Source of the DNA: an uncultured Neomegalonema sp. | GTDB lineage: Bacteria; Pseudomonadota; Alphaproteobacteria; Rhodobacterales; Rhodobacteraceae | Direction: 5' to 3' | NCBI GenBank assembly: GCA_937911325.1 | Contig: CALDSD010000092.1 | Location: 62,001-126,000 of the forward strand | DNA: 64,000 bases | Shown here: one piece after another, positions 27,128 to 35,366 of the stretch | Position numbering within the stretch: the first letter of the stretch is position 1 | Layout: every line of letters starts with the position of its first letter | The notes under the pieces: model-generated | What the model saw: only the letters and a program-made list of their open reading frames with translations | Told to the model about the DNA's origin: nothing | Database searches by the model: none | Made by a program: the position numbers and the translations under genes

Positions 27128-27952
27128 ATGCGGACAAAAATAGCTAGACTTTGCGCAGAACGCGGACACGGGTCGCTTTGCGGACTTGGGTCGATCTCTT
27201 GCGCGGTATTGTTACGGTCCGCGGTTTTGGCCGCGCCAGCTGCGCTGATGTTGTCGGCTGCGCCGGCGCAAGCGCAACAATTGCCGGATCTTGTCATCAA
27301 CCGATCCGACTCGACGGTGGCGTCGCCGGGCCGCTGCGGCAGCTCCGACCTGTTGGCCCGTGGACGCATCGCCATCAAGAACATCGGCGAGGCGACGGCT
27401 GAGGCCGAGTCGCTCCGCCAAGGGCTGCAGTTGAACTGGCTCCGGGTTTACAACCCTCAGAACCCGGACATGTCGACGGACGCGCAGGAGAACATCTCTC
27501 TCGCGCCGTTCGATCAGCGGGGACTGGCGTTCACCGTCGGCGGAGGAAAGGTGAAGCGGGGTCGCAACTTTGCCGATCCCACCATCGGGATCGACGATGC
27601 GTCGATCGAGGATCTCTCCGATTCCGACCGTGTGCGCGCCATTCAGTCGGCGCTTCAGCAACTCGGCATCGATCCTGGCGGGATCGACGGCGCTTACGGC
27701 GCGCAGACGCGCAACGCCGTCAAGAAGTTTCAGGAACAGTACAAGTTCTTCCCCACGGGCAAGCTGACCGAGGAGGAGGAAGAAGTGTTGTTCGAAGAAT
27801 CAGGCGTCTCGCCAACAGCGATCGACGGCGCGATCGGCGGCAATGTGCGCGTCGTGATCTACGCGTATGTGGATCCGGACAACGTCATCGCGGAGAGCAA
27901 CGAGGCGAACAATATCCAGAAGTGGGAGTTCATCCTCGACTGCTCGAACTGA
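27128..27952 (+). CDS. Secreted protein with peptidoglycan-binding domain nested in a CARDB-like domain
   Basis: A 274-residue exported protein. A long basic N-region and hydrophobic core end in AAPAQAQQ, a good signal-peptidase site near residue 50. The mature part starts LPDLVINRSDS, typical of a CARDB adhesion-like beta domain, and its last strand (YVDPDNVIAESNEANN) is the usual CARDB ending. Between them is a PG_binding_1 module, SDRVRAIQSALQQLGIDPGG then AYGAQTRNAVKKFQ. It is likely to sit in the periplasm and touch peptidoglycan. ATG 27128 follows a GGAG; a TTG at 27116 is possible. A strong terminator follows it. The biological role is unknown. Confidence 0.72.
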   Translation: MRTKIARLCAERGHGSLCGLGSISCAVLLRSAVLAAPAALMLSAAPAQAQQLPDLVINRSDSTVASPGRCGSSDLLARGRIAIKNIGEATAEAESLRQGLQLNWLRVYNPQNPDMSTDAQENISLAPFDQRGLAFTVGGGKVKRGRNFADPTIGIDDASIEDLSDSDRVRAIQSALQQLGIDPGGIDGAYGAQTRNAVKKFQEQYKFFPTGKLTEEEEEVLFEESGVSPTAIDGAIGGNVRVVIYAYVDPDNVIAESNEANNIQKWEFILDCSN

Positions 27953-27975
27953 ACGGTTCCCGACCGGCCGAAACA

Positions 27976-28016
27976 AAACCGCCGTCTGAGAGATCAGACG
28001 GCGGTTTCATTTTTTG
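27976..28016 (+). terminator. Rho-independent terminator
   Basis: A perfect 14-bp stem (AAACCGCCGTCTGA / TCAGACGGCGGTTT) with a GAGA loop is followed by CATTTTTTG. It ends the PG-binding protein transcript. The preceding A-run would let it also work for the small gene on the other strand. Confidence 0.92.
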
Positions 28017-28036
28017 ATCGCAGTCTGTCGGTCGCT

Positions 28037-28210
28037 TTACCAGACTTTGAAGTAGCCGAGCGCAGCGAAGACAATCGCGAACAGTATCGCCGTCACCAGC
28101 GCGTTGACGATCCTGTTGTTGAAAGCAATCGAGTTGCCGACCAGGTCGGTCACGAACACAATGCCTGCGCCAACGGCGATGATGACCAGCTGAGCTTCAG
28201 TGAAAGGCAT
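28037..28210 (-). CDS. Small two-helix membrane protein
   Basis: A 57-residue protein with two predicted membrane helices (QLVIIAVGAGIVFVTDLVG and a C-terminal ALVTAILFAIVFAALGYF) joined by a short polar loop (NSIAFNNRIVN). ATG 28210 has a GGGAGGGG about 7 nt upstream, which decides this start over a more distal one. It stands alone downstream of putA, separated from it by 161 bp. I do not recognise a family; the strong ribosome-binding site and membrane pattern support a real gene. Confidence 0.65.
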   Translation of the reverse strand: MPFTEAQLVIIAVGAGIVFVTDLVGNSIAFNNRIVNALVTAILFAIVFAALGYFKVW

Positions 28211-28371
28211 CTTTGCCCCTCCCATTATTGTTAAAAAGCACCCTCGTAGTGGCCTATTAGCAGTTTTCCAATCTTTCTAACAAGCGACTCGAAACACGCT
28301 CTGCGGGACATCTATCTGACTGCGTTTTCTCAGCTACGCCTTTCCCGTTAAGGCGAAACGCTGACGACTGC

Positions 28372-31300
28372 TCAGCTTGCAGCGGCCAGCAACGACGCGT
28401 TTCCACCCGACGCTGTCACGTCCTCGCTGACGACGCGCTCAACCAAAAGGCGAATCGAATCATCCCTCTGCAGGACGAGAGGCGTTCTTGCGCCGTTTCT
28501 GGCGGCCAAAAGCCGGCGAATCGCTCGACGACGCGCGCTGTCGGTCTCGTCCGCAATCAACACGGCGTCAAAATCGGCCGTCGAGAGCGCAGCGTCTTCC
28601 GACATCCCCAAGTCGCTCAGCCGCATGGCCGAGTTCCCCAGCGCCGCCGCCTTGTCGCAAAGCGCCTGGAGGGCGACCGGGTCATCGGCCAGACACAAGA
28701 CCGCGCCGCGGGGATGCAGCGCGTACGAGTTGCGCTCTCCGGTCGGGCCGGGCAAGGCGCGGTCTTGAGGCGAGACCGCGAGCCCGGACGCGCAGCGGGT
28801 AAAGCGCGAGAGGTAGTGCGGACCTCCTGCTTTCGGACCGGTCCCCGAAAGGCCGTCGCCGCCGAACGGTTGAGCCTCGACCACAGCTCCGATCTGGTTT
28901 CGATTGACATAGATGTTGCCGACCGCCGCCCGGGCGCAGATCCGGTCGACGCGCGCGTCTATTCGGCTGTGCACGCCGAGCGTCAGCCCGTAGCCCGCCG
29001 CGTTGATCTGATCGACGATCGCGTCAAGTTCGTCGGCTTCATACTCGATGACATGCAGGACAGGCCCGAACACCTCGCGCGTCAACTGGTTGAAACTGTC
29101 GAGGCGAAAGGCCGCCGGCGCTGTGAAGTCGCCCGTCGACTCGACCGGAAGCTCGACCCGGAACAGCAGCCGCCCGTCGGCCTCCAGTTCTGCGCAATGG
29201 CTCTCAATGGCCTGTCGGGCCTCTGCGTCGATCACCGGGCCGACATCCGTCGCCGGGTCCCACGGATCACCGATCTGCAACTCTCGGGCGGCGCCTTCCA
29301 GCATCTCCAGCAAGGCCGGGGCGATGTCCCTTTGAACAAAGAGCGCGCGCAACGCCGAGCAGCGCTGACCTGCGCTTTGGAAGGCCGAGGTGACGATGTC
29401 TCGAACAGCCTGCTCTGGAAGCGCCGTCGAATCCACGATCATCGCGTTCAACCCGCCGGTCTCCGCCACAAGCTGAGCGTCGGGGTCGCCTTGCTCCGCC
29501 ATAGAGCGGTCGATCAGCGCGGCCGTGTCCGTCGATCCGGTGAAACACACGCCTTTGGCGCGCGGATCGCAGGGCAGCGCCGCGCCGACGGTCGCGCCAT
29601 CGCCCGGAGTAACGATCAACGCGTCTTTGGGTATCCCGGCTTCATGCAGCAGCGCGGCAGCGCGGCACGCGATCAATGGCGTTTGCTCGGCCGGCTTTGC
29701 GACGACGGTGTTGCCGGCCGCGAGCTGAGCGGACAGCTGCCCGGTGAAAATCGCCAGAGGGAAGTTCCATGGGGAAATGCAGACAATGGGTCCAACCGGA
29801 GCCCTGTCCTCCGCCATCACATCACGGGCTTGCGCCGCGTAGTAGCGCAGGAAGTCGACAGCCTCGCGAACTTCCGCCACGCCATCGAGCCGCGTCTTGC
29901 CGGCTTCACGAGCCGCGAGCGCCATCAGTTCGGGGGCGTGGGCCTCATAGAGATCGGCCGCACGCTCGAGAATCTGCGCCCGGGTCGCGACAGGCGTCGT
30001 CGCCCAACCTGGAAACGCCGCTTCGGCGGCGGCGAGAGCGTTCTGAGCCTCTTTCGCTGTAGATTCAATGACTTCGCCGACGATGTCAGCTCGGTTGACA
30101 GGGCTCGTGACCACCCGCGGCGCTTGCGAGCTGTCATGCGTGGGCGCCGCGCGCCACATGGTCTGGCGAAACGGCGCCATGTCGCGTTCGAGCGCCGACA
30201 GTTCGTCCGGCGCGTTCAGGTTCCAGCCTTTCGCGTTGTCCCGTCCCGGAAAGATATCGCTTGGGTGCGGGATCCGCGGATGCGCCTTGGGCTCGACCGA
30301 AGCGATCTCGCTGATGGGATCGGCGACGATCGACGCCGCATCGGCTGACTTGTCGAGGATCTTGTGCACGAAGGAGCTGTTCGCCCCATTCTCGAGCAGA
30401 CGCCTGACCAGATAGGCGAGGAGGTCCTTGTGCACGCCGACCGGCGCGTAAATCCGGCGCGGTCGTCCATCTTGCTTTCGGGCGCGCTCGTGCAGCGCCT
30501 CCCCCATGCCGTGCAACCGTTGGAACTCGTAGGGGGCGTCCGGCGGCGCCAGCGCTGAGACCGCCAGCACGGTATGCGCGTTGTGGGTGGCGAACTGCGG
30601 GTAAATTCGGTCCGTCATCCCAAAGAGCCGCCGCGCGCACGCAAGATACGCGGTGTCTGTCGCCGCCTTGCGCGTAAACACCGGATACCCAGCCAGCCCG
30701 AGCACTTGCGCGTTCTTGATTTCGGCGTCCCAGTACGCGCCTTTCACCAGACGGACTGAGATCCGGCGGTCGAGCTTCTCGCACAAGGCGTTGAGCCAAT
30801 CGAGCACGAAGGGCGCGCGCTTGGAGTAACCTTGCACGACAACGCCGAACCCGCTCCATCGGGCGAGGGCCGCGTCCGACAGAACCGCACCGATCACGTC
30901 GAGCGACAGGTCCAATCTGTCGGCTTCTTCGGCGTCGATCGCAAAGCCGATATTGGCCTGCCTGGCCTGGGCTGCGAGGCGTGCGACCCGGGGAACGAGT
31001 TCCCGCAGGACGCGGTCGCGCTGCACCGTTTCATAGCGTGGATGGAGTGCGGAGAGCTTTACGGAGATGCCGGGGTTTTCATGCGGGTCCGCCGCGCGCG
31101 CATGCTTGGCGATCTCGGAAATTGCAGCGGCGTAGCTGTCGAGATAGCGCAGCGCGTCGGCTTCGGTCCGGGCCGCTTCGCCGAGCATGTCGAAGGAGTG
31201 AAGGTAGCCCTCGGCCATATCGTCTTGCGCATTCGAGATCGCCTCGGCGATGTCGCGTCCCAAAACGAACTGTTTGCCCAGAACCTTCATCGCTTCGCCA

Positions 31301-31833
31301 ACCGCGACACGGGCGACCGGTTCACCCAATTTCTGCACGACGCGCCGGGTCAGCGCGCCCAGATCCGCAGCGTCCGCTGGAATGCGTCGGAACACTTTCC
31401 CCGTCAGCATCAAAGCCCAGGTCGAGGCGTTGACCAGCGCCGACTCGGCTTGGCCGAGATGCCGCGCCCAGTCTCCATCGCCGATTTTGTCCGCGATCAA
31501 CGCGTCGAGCGATGCGGCGTCGGGCGTCCGCAGATACGCCTCTGCGAGACACATCAGCGCGACGCCTTCCTCTGTCTCCAGCCCGTATTCCGCCAAAAAA
31601 CGTTCCATCAGGCCCGGCGCATCGTCATCACGAAGAGACTGGACCAGCGTCGCGGCGTCGTCTGAAATCCGGGCGCGCGCGGCGTCGTCCAGCCCAAGGT
31701 CTCTCAAGGCGCGTGCGATGGGCTGCGCCTCGTCTTCGTAAGTCGCAAGACGCATCTCCGCGCGGATGCGCGCGAGATCGCCGTCCATCGAAGGGTCATC
31801 GGGGTTCTGGCGTCGGGCTGTGGTGTCCAACAT
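28372..31833 (-). CDS. putA: Bifunctional proline dehydrogenase / P5C dehydrogenase PutA
   Basis: PutA oxidises proline to glutamate in two steps. The 1153-residue protein has a FAD-dependent PRODH barrel (ISVKLSALHPRYE, RLVKGAYWDAEIK, FATHNAHT, FQRLHGMGEALHE) in the first half and an NAD-dependent aldehyde dehydrogenase in the second. That half has ISPWNFPLAIF, CFTGSTDTA, AETGGLN and the catalytic Cys in AGQRCSALR. It lacks the N-terminal ribbon-helix-helix of enterobacterial PutA, so it cannot repress itself. The divergent Lrp-type gene 130 bp away is the likely regulator. GGAG precedes ATG 31833. Confidence 0.96.
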   Translation of the reverse strand: MLDTTARRQNPDDPSMDGDLARIRAEMRLATYEDEAQPIARALRDLGLDDAARARISDDAATLVQSLRDDDAPGLMERFLAEYGLETEEGVALMCLAEAYLRTPDAASLDALIADKIGDGDWARHLGQAESALVNASTWALMLTGKVFRRIPADAADLGALTRRVVQKLGEPVARVAVGEAMKVLGKQFVLGRDIAEAISNAQDDMAEGYLHSFDMLGEAARTEADALRYLDSYAAAISEIAKHARAADPHENPGISVKLSALHPRYETVQRDRVLRELVPRVARLAAQARQANIGFAIDAEEADRLDLSLDVIGAVLSDAALARWSGFGVVVQGYSKRAPFVLDWLNALCEKLDRRISVRLVKGAYWDAEIKNAQVLGLAGYPVFTRKAATDTAYLACARRLFGMTDRIYPQFATHNAHTVLAVSALAPPDAPYEFQRLHGMGEALHERARKQDGRPRRIYAPVGVHKDLLAYLVRRLLENGANSSFVHKILDKSADAASIVADPISEIASVEPKAHPRIPHPSDIFPGRDNAKGWNLNAPDELSALERDMAPFRQTMWRAAPTHDSSQAPRVVTSPVNRADIVGEVIESTAKEAQNALAAAEAAFPGWATTPVATRAQILERAADLYEAHAPELMALAAREAGKTRLDGVAEVREAVDFLRYYAAQARDVMAEDRAPVGPIVCISPWNFPLAIFTGQLSAQLAAGNTVVAKPAEQTPLIACRAAALLHEAGIPKDALIVTPGDGATVGAALPCDPRAKGVCFTGSTDTAALIDRSMAEQGDPDAQLVAETGGLNAMIVDSTALPEQAVRDIVTSAFQSAGQRCSALRALFVQRDIAPALLEMLEGAARELQIGDPWDPATDVGPVIDAEARQAIESHCAELEADGRLLFRVELPVESTGDFTAPAAFRLDSFNQLTREVFGPVLHVIEYEADELDAIVDQINAAGYGLTLGVHSRIDARVDRICARAAVGNIYVNRNQIGAVVEAQPFGGDGLSGTGPKAGGPHYLSRFTRCASGLAVSPQDRALPGPTGERNSYALHPRGAVLCLADDPVALQALCDKAAALGNSAMRLSDLGMSEDAALSTADFDAVLIADETDSARRRAIRRLLAARNGARTPLVLQRDDSIRLLVERVVSEDVTASGGNASLLAAAS

Positions 31834-31963
31834 GGCGGATCTCCGTCATATAGGGCGCGTATCAGTGGCTGTGGCTATGATATCCGCTATTTGATAGGGA
31901 TAGTGACTAAAGTCGTGGATGATTTTAGGGATATCGTCACCTAGTTACTGATTGAGAGGCGAA
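31834..31963. promoter_or_regulatory. putA / Lrp-regulator divergent promoter region with repeated motif
   Basis: This 130-bp AT-richer spacer holds a direct repeat TAGGGATA at 31895-31902 and 31926-31933, exactly 31 bp apart (about three helical turns). GATATCC at 31879-31885 is an inverted copy of its core. Such phased sites fit binding by an Lrp-type multimer. The operator assignment is an inference. Confidence 0.45.
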
Positions 31964-32464
31964 ATGTCTGAGCCTGATCGTCTGGACCAAATCGACCGTC
32001 GCTTGCTTGCGCTTCTGCGCGAAGACGGCCGAGCTTCGATCGTTGACCTAGCCCGGCAGGTGAATCTCTCGAAAACGCCGTGTACGGAAAGGGTTCGTCG
32101 ACTAGAGCGACTTGGCTTTATCCGCGGGTATCGAGCGGATCTGGATGCGGGCAAGCTCGGCTTTGGATACAAGGTCTTTGTTCAGGTGACGTTGGAGAAG
32201 ACCACCACGGACGTGCTGACGCGCTTCAACGCAGCTGTGCGCGCAGTTCCCGAAATCCGAGCCTGCCATATGGTGGCGGGGGGCTTCGACTACCTCTTGA
32301 TGGTGCGCGTGCGCGACATGACCCACTACCGGGATGTCCTTGGCGACGCCATCGGCGCGCTGCCCGGGGTCAGCCAGACCCATACCTACCCGGTGATGGA
32401 AACGGTGCGCGACGAGCGCGATCTGGCGGGCGAGGTCATCCTGGCGCCGTCTCGCAGCGAGTGA
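31964..32464 (+). CDS. putR: Lrp/AsnC-family regulator, probable putA activator
   Basis: A 166-residue feast/famine regulator. The N-terminal winged helix includes SIVDLARQVNLSKTPCTERVRRLE, whose ..SKTPCTERV.. recognition part is typical of PutR-like proteins. It is followed by the C-terminal RAM ligand-binding domain (CHMVAGGFDYLLMVRVRD). GAGAGGCG precedes ATG 31964. Divergence from putA and the usual arrangement in alphaproteobacteria suggest it senses proline and activates putA; the symbol is given on that basis. Confidence 0.85.
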   Translation: MSEPDRLDQIDRRLLALLREDGRASIVDLARQVNLSKTPCTERVRRLERLGFIRGYRADLDAGKLGFGYKVFVQVTLEKTTTDVLTRFNAAVRAVPEIRACHMVAGGFDYLLMVRVRDMTHYRDVLGDAIGALPGVSQTHTYPVMETVRDERDLAGEVILAPSRSE

Positions 32465-32590
32465 TGCGGTTTCGCGATCGTCAACAATTATGTGAGGAGA
32501 CCTGACTTTGAACCGTCGCGGCCAATATGCATCTTGGGTATTCAAGGAGACGTCATTCACGTCTTCGCGCGCAGCATGAGGAATAGACCG

Positions 32591-33232
32591 ATGAAAATCT
32601 TCGCCGCCGCAGTTCTCGCTCCCGCTTTGTCGATTGGTTTGCTGGCCGCGCCGGCCCAGGCCAATGACCTGCCGATCCCGAGCGGCGCTTACGAGATGGA
32701 CGCCAACCACGCCAGCTTGGTTTGGTCCGTCAGCCATATCGGATTGTCTGACTACACCGCCAAGTTCATCAAGTTCGACATAGATCTGAATCTCGACGTC
32801 GAGGACCCTACGAAATCCACGGTGTCCGCCGTCATCGATCCGCTGTCCGTTGTGACCAACTATCCCGGCGATACGGATTTCGACGCGAAGATCAGCACCA
32901 GCGACCGCTTCTTTAACAGCGGCGCCTTTCCTGAAGTGACCTTTCAATCGACGCGCGTCGAACCCACCGGGGACACAACCGCCAAGATCTACGGCGATCT
33001 GACGATCCTTGGCGTGACGCAGGAAGTCGTCCTGGACAGCCAGCTCAACGGCGCTTTTGAGACGCACCCGTTCCTCAAGAAGCCGGGCGTTGGTTTTACG
33101 GCGACGACCACGATTGATCGAACCGCGTTTGGTATGGACTACTTGGTGTCGGCGGTTCCGAACACGGATGTGCCGATTGTCGGCGCGACGGTGGATGTCG
33201 TGATCCAAGCTGAGTTCTCGCTAGCCGAATAA
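32591..33232 (+). CDS. YceI-family periplasmic protein
   Basis: A 213-residue exported lipocalin-like protein of the YceI family, which binds polyisoprenoids such as ubiquinone-type lipids. The signal peptide ends LLAAPAQANDL. The mature part has YEMDANHASLVWSVSHIGLS, the family's first strands, then FPEVTFQST and FLKKPGVGFTATTTIDRTAFG. ATG 32591 has a GAGGA upstream, and the frame's earlier starts lack a signal peptide directly following them. It precedes a cytochrome b561-YceI fusion gene by 66 bp, and the two are probably one transcript. Confidence 0.9.
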   Translation: MKIFAAAVLAPALSIGLLAAPAQANDLPIPSGAYEMDANHASLVWSVSHIGLSDYTAKFIKFDIDLNLDVEDPTKSTVSAVIDPLSVVTNYPGDTDFDAKISTSDRFFNSGAFPEVTFQSTRVEPTGDTTAKIYGDLTILGVTQEVVLDSQLNGAFETHPFLKKPGVGFTATTTIDRTAFGMDYLVSAVPNTDVPIVGATVDVVIQAEFSLAE

Positions 33233-33298
33233 GCAACGCGACCGCAGCAGGCGCGCCGGGCCTTCGCGCCGGGCGCGTCGATCAGTTGGGGGAGACGA

Positions 33299-34648
33299 AT
33301 GTCCACAGGCGTTGAGACGCATGTCGAGACAGCCGCCCAAGCGGCCTCGCCATCAAGCCAGGCGATCCTGCGGTACACGCGTTTCGCCATCCTCCTGCAT
33401 TGGATCATCGCGGCGATGATCCTCGCTCAGATCGCAGCTGGCTTCTGGATCGCCGACGCCCTTCAGTCGACCGAAAAGACGATGCGGCTTGCAGCCTATG
33501 AGCAGGCGCAGATCCACAAATCATTGGGCCTCACGATCCTGGCGCTGAGCGTGTTGCGGCTCGCGTGGCGGCTGGTGAACCCGGCGCCGCCTCTGCCTGA
33601 GGGCATGTCGTTGCTCGAACGCGCCGGCGCGCACGCAAGTCACATCGGGTTCTATGTCCTGATGATCGCGATGCCGCTGAGCGGGTGGCTCATGGTTTCC
33701 CACAGCGCGACCTTCTCAAGCGTGCCAACAGTGTATTTCGGGTTGTTCGAAGTACCCCATCTGCCGTTGCCGCCGGTTCTGGGCGCGGAGGCGAAAGCGT
33801 CGTTCGGAGGTCTGTCGCATCAAGCGCATGGATGGCTTGCGATCTCGGCGCTCGTGCTCCTGGCGCTTCATGTCGGCGCGGCGCTGAAACATCATTACGT
33901 TGATCGCGACGGCGTCCTTGCGCGAATGACCCCGGGCGTTCGGCCCCGCGGCGACGCCGGCGATGTCGCGAAAGTCCCCTATCGGGAGGCTGTCGGCGGT
34001 TTGCGCTGGGCGCTTGCGCTGGCGCTGGCCGTTGGGCTTGGCGGCGCCGCCTACGGCATCTCCCAATACGCCGCGAACACGACTTCCGTCGATGTGGCTG
34101 TAGAGACGACCTCGAGCGGGCCGGAAGACGCGATGTCGGGCATGGCGCAGGCCTGGGGCGTCGTCGAGACCGAAAGCGTCATCTCTTTCGAGACCGAAAA
34201 CGCCGGTGATCCTGTTGTCGGCCAGTTCACCTCGTGGAAAGCGCTGATCGAGTTTGACGCCGACGACCTCGCGGTGAGCGAAGTCGTCGTGATCGTCGAC
34301 ATCCCCAGCATCAGCACCGGCGACTTGATCTATGACGGATCCTTGGTCGAGCCGGACTGGTTTAACGCTGCCGCGTTTCCGAAAGGCACTTTTGTCGCCA
34401 AGGAGTTTGTCGCCGGAGGCTCGGACGGCGAGTACGTCGCCAAGGGTTCGCTGACCCTGAGGGGGGTGGAGAAGCCGTTCGATCTGCCTTTCTCCCTATC
34501 CATCGACGGGGATCGGGCGGAAATGTCGTCGCAGGTGATGATTGATCGCTCGGACTTCGGGATCGGTGTGAAAGCGGACCCGGACGGCATGTGGGTGCCG
34601 ATGCCGGTTCAACTCAAGGTGAAGGTCGTCGCGCTGCGCGCCAATTAG
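33299..34648 (+). CDS. Fusion: cytochrome b561 membrane domain + YceI domain
   Basis: A 449-residue inner-membrane protein. The first ~215 residues are a four-helix cytochrome b561 (ILLHWIIAAMILAQIAAGFW, IHKSLGLTILALSVLRLAW, IAMPLSGWLMVS, HQAHGWLAISALVLLALHVG) with His residues placed for two b haems. A fifth hydrophobic segment (ALALALAVGLGGAAYGI) leads into a periplasmic C-terminal YceI domain (FPKGTFVAKEFVAG, LTLRGVEKPFDLPF, DRSDFGIG). This joins a quinol-type redox module to a polyisoprenoid-binding module, as the neighbouring yceI gene suggests. The physiological substrate is not known. Confidence 0.88.
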   Translation: MSTGVETHVETAAQAASPSSQAILRYTRFAILLHWIIAAMILAQIAAGFWIADALQSTEKTMRLAAYEQAQIHKSLGLTILALSVLRLAWRLVNPAPPLPEGMSLLERAGAHASHIGFYVLMIAMPLSGWLMVSHSATFSSVPTVYFGLFEVPHLPLPPVLGAEAKASFGGLSHQAHGWLAISALVLLALHVGAALKHHYVDRDGVLARMTPGVRPRGDAGDVAKVPYREAVGGLRWALALALAVGLGGAAYGISQYAANTTSVDVAVETTSSGPEDAMSGMAQAWGVVETESVISFETENAGDPVVGQFTSWKALIEFDADDLAVSEVVVIVDIPSISTGDLIYDGSLVEPDWFNAAAFPKGTFVAKEFVAGGSDGEYVAKGSLTLRGVEKPFDLPFSLSIDGDRAEMSSQVMIDRSDFGIGVKADPDGMWVPMPVQLKVKVVALRAN

Positions 34649-34695
34649 GTCGTGCGCAGCGCGAAGCGCTGTGGTCCGCGTGTTAGTCCAAAGCC

Positions 34696-35274
34696 ATGAG
34701 CAACAGTCCAAGCGAAGATCTTAAAGGTGCAGCGCGGCGACGCGCCTTCGCCGCCCGAAAGGCAGCGAAGGCTGCGAACCCCTTCGCCGCAGCGCAGGCG
34801 CGCGATGCGTTTCTCGGGCATGTCGTCGTCGATGCGAAAGCCTCGGTGGTGGCCGGCTACCGACCCATACGAACCGAGCTTGATCCGACACCGTTGATGG
34901 AGGCGCTACACGCCGGCGGCGTCACGCTCTGCGTGCCGGTGATCGAAGGCGAAGGACAGCCGCTCAGTTTTCGAGAATGGCGGCCGGGTTGCGCAATGGT
35001 GGAAGGGGCGTTCGGTGCAGAAGTGCCTGCCGACGGCGCGTGGCTCGAGCCAGATCTTCTGATTGCGCCGCTCGTCGCGTGGAGCCGGGACGGCTGGCGT
35101 CTCGGATATGGCGGCGGGTTCTATGATCGAACGCTTGAGCGGCTGCGGGGACAGCGCCCGACCCGGGCTGTCGGCTACGCTTACGCCGCGCAAGAGCTGC
35201 AGGACCTGCCCACGGAGCCAACCGACCAGAGACTGGACGGGATCGTCACAGAGACGGGCGTGTTGACGTTCTGA
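34696..35274 (+). CDS. 5-Formyltetrahydrofolate cyclo-ligase
   Basis: This enzyme turns 5-formyl-THF into 5,10-methenyl-THF with ATP, salvaging a storage folate. The 192-residue protein has an Arg/Lys-rich ATP-binding N-terminus (RRRAFAARKAAKAA), a VAGYRPIRTELDPTPLM segment and the family signature GWRLGYGGGFYDRTLERL. It lies 92 bp before the YmdB phosphoesterase gene, a common alphaproteobacterial neighbour. In many bacteria 6S RNA sits just upstream, but only 47 bp are available here, so it is not present. Confidence 0.9.
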   Translation: MSNSPSEDLKGAARRRAFAARKAAKAANPFAAAQARDAFLGHVVVDAKASVVAGYRPIRTELDPTPLMEALHAGGVTLCVPVIEGEGQPLSFREWRPGCAMVEGAFGAEVPADGAWLEPDLLIAPLVAWSRDGWRLGYGGGFYDRTLERLRGQRPTRAVGYAYAAQELQDLPTEPTDQRLDGIVTETGVLTF

Positions 35275-35366
35275 CCGGTGGTTTTCCGCGTCCGAGCTTT
35301 ACCTTGAAGACGCGGAGCCGATATTCCCGAGGGAATCCAATTGAACTCCCAGTGATCGGAAACTGA

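Noticed and set aside
28714-30348. Long plus-strand open frame antisense to putA
   Set aside because: It is a shadow of the PutA aldehyde dehydrogenase part, with no motif and no ribosome-binding site.
34649-34695. 6S RNA upstream of the 5-formyl-THF cyclo-ligase gene, as in many proteobacteria
   Set aside because: Only 47 bp separate the genes, far too short for 6S RNA.
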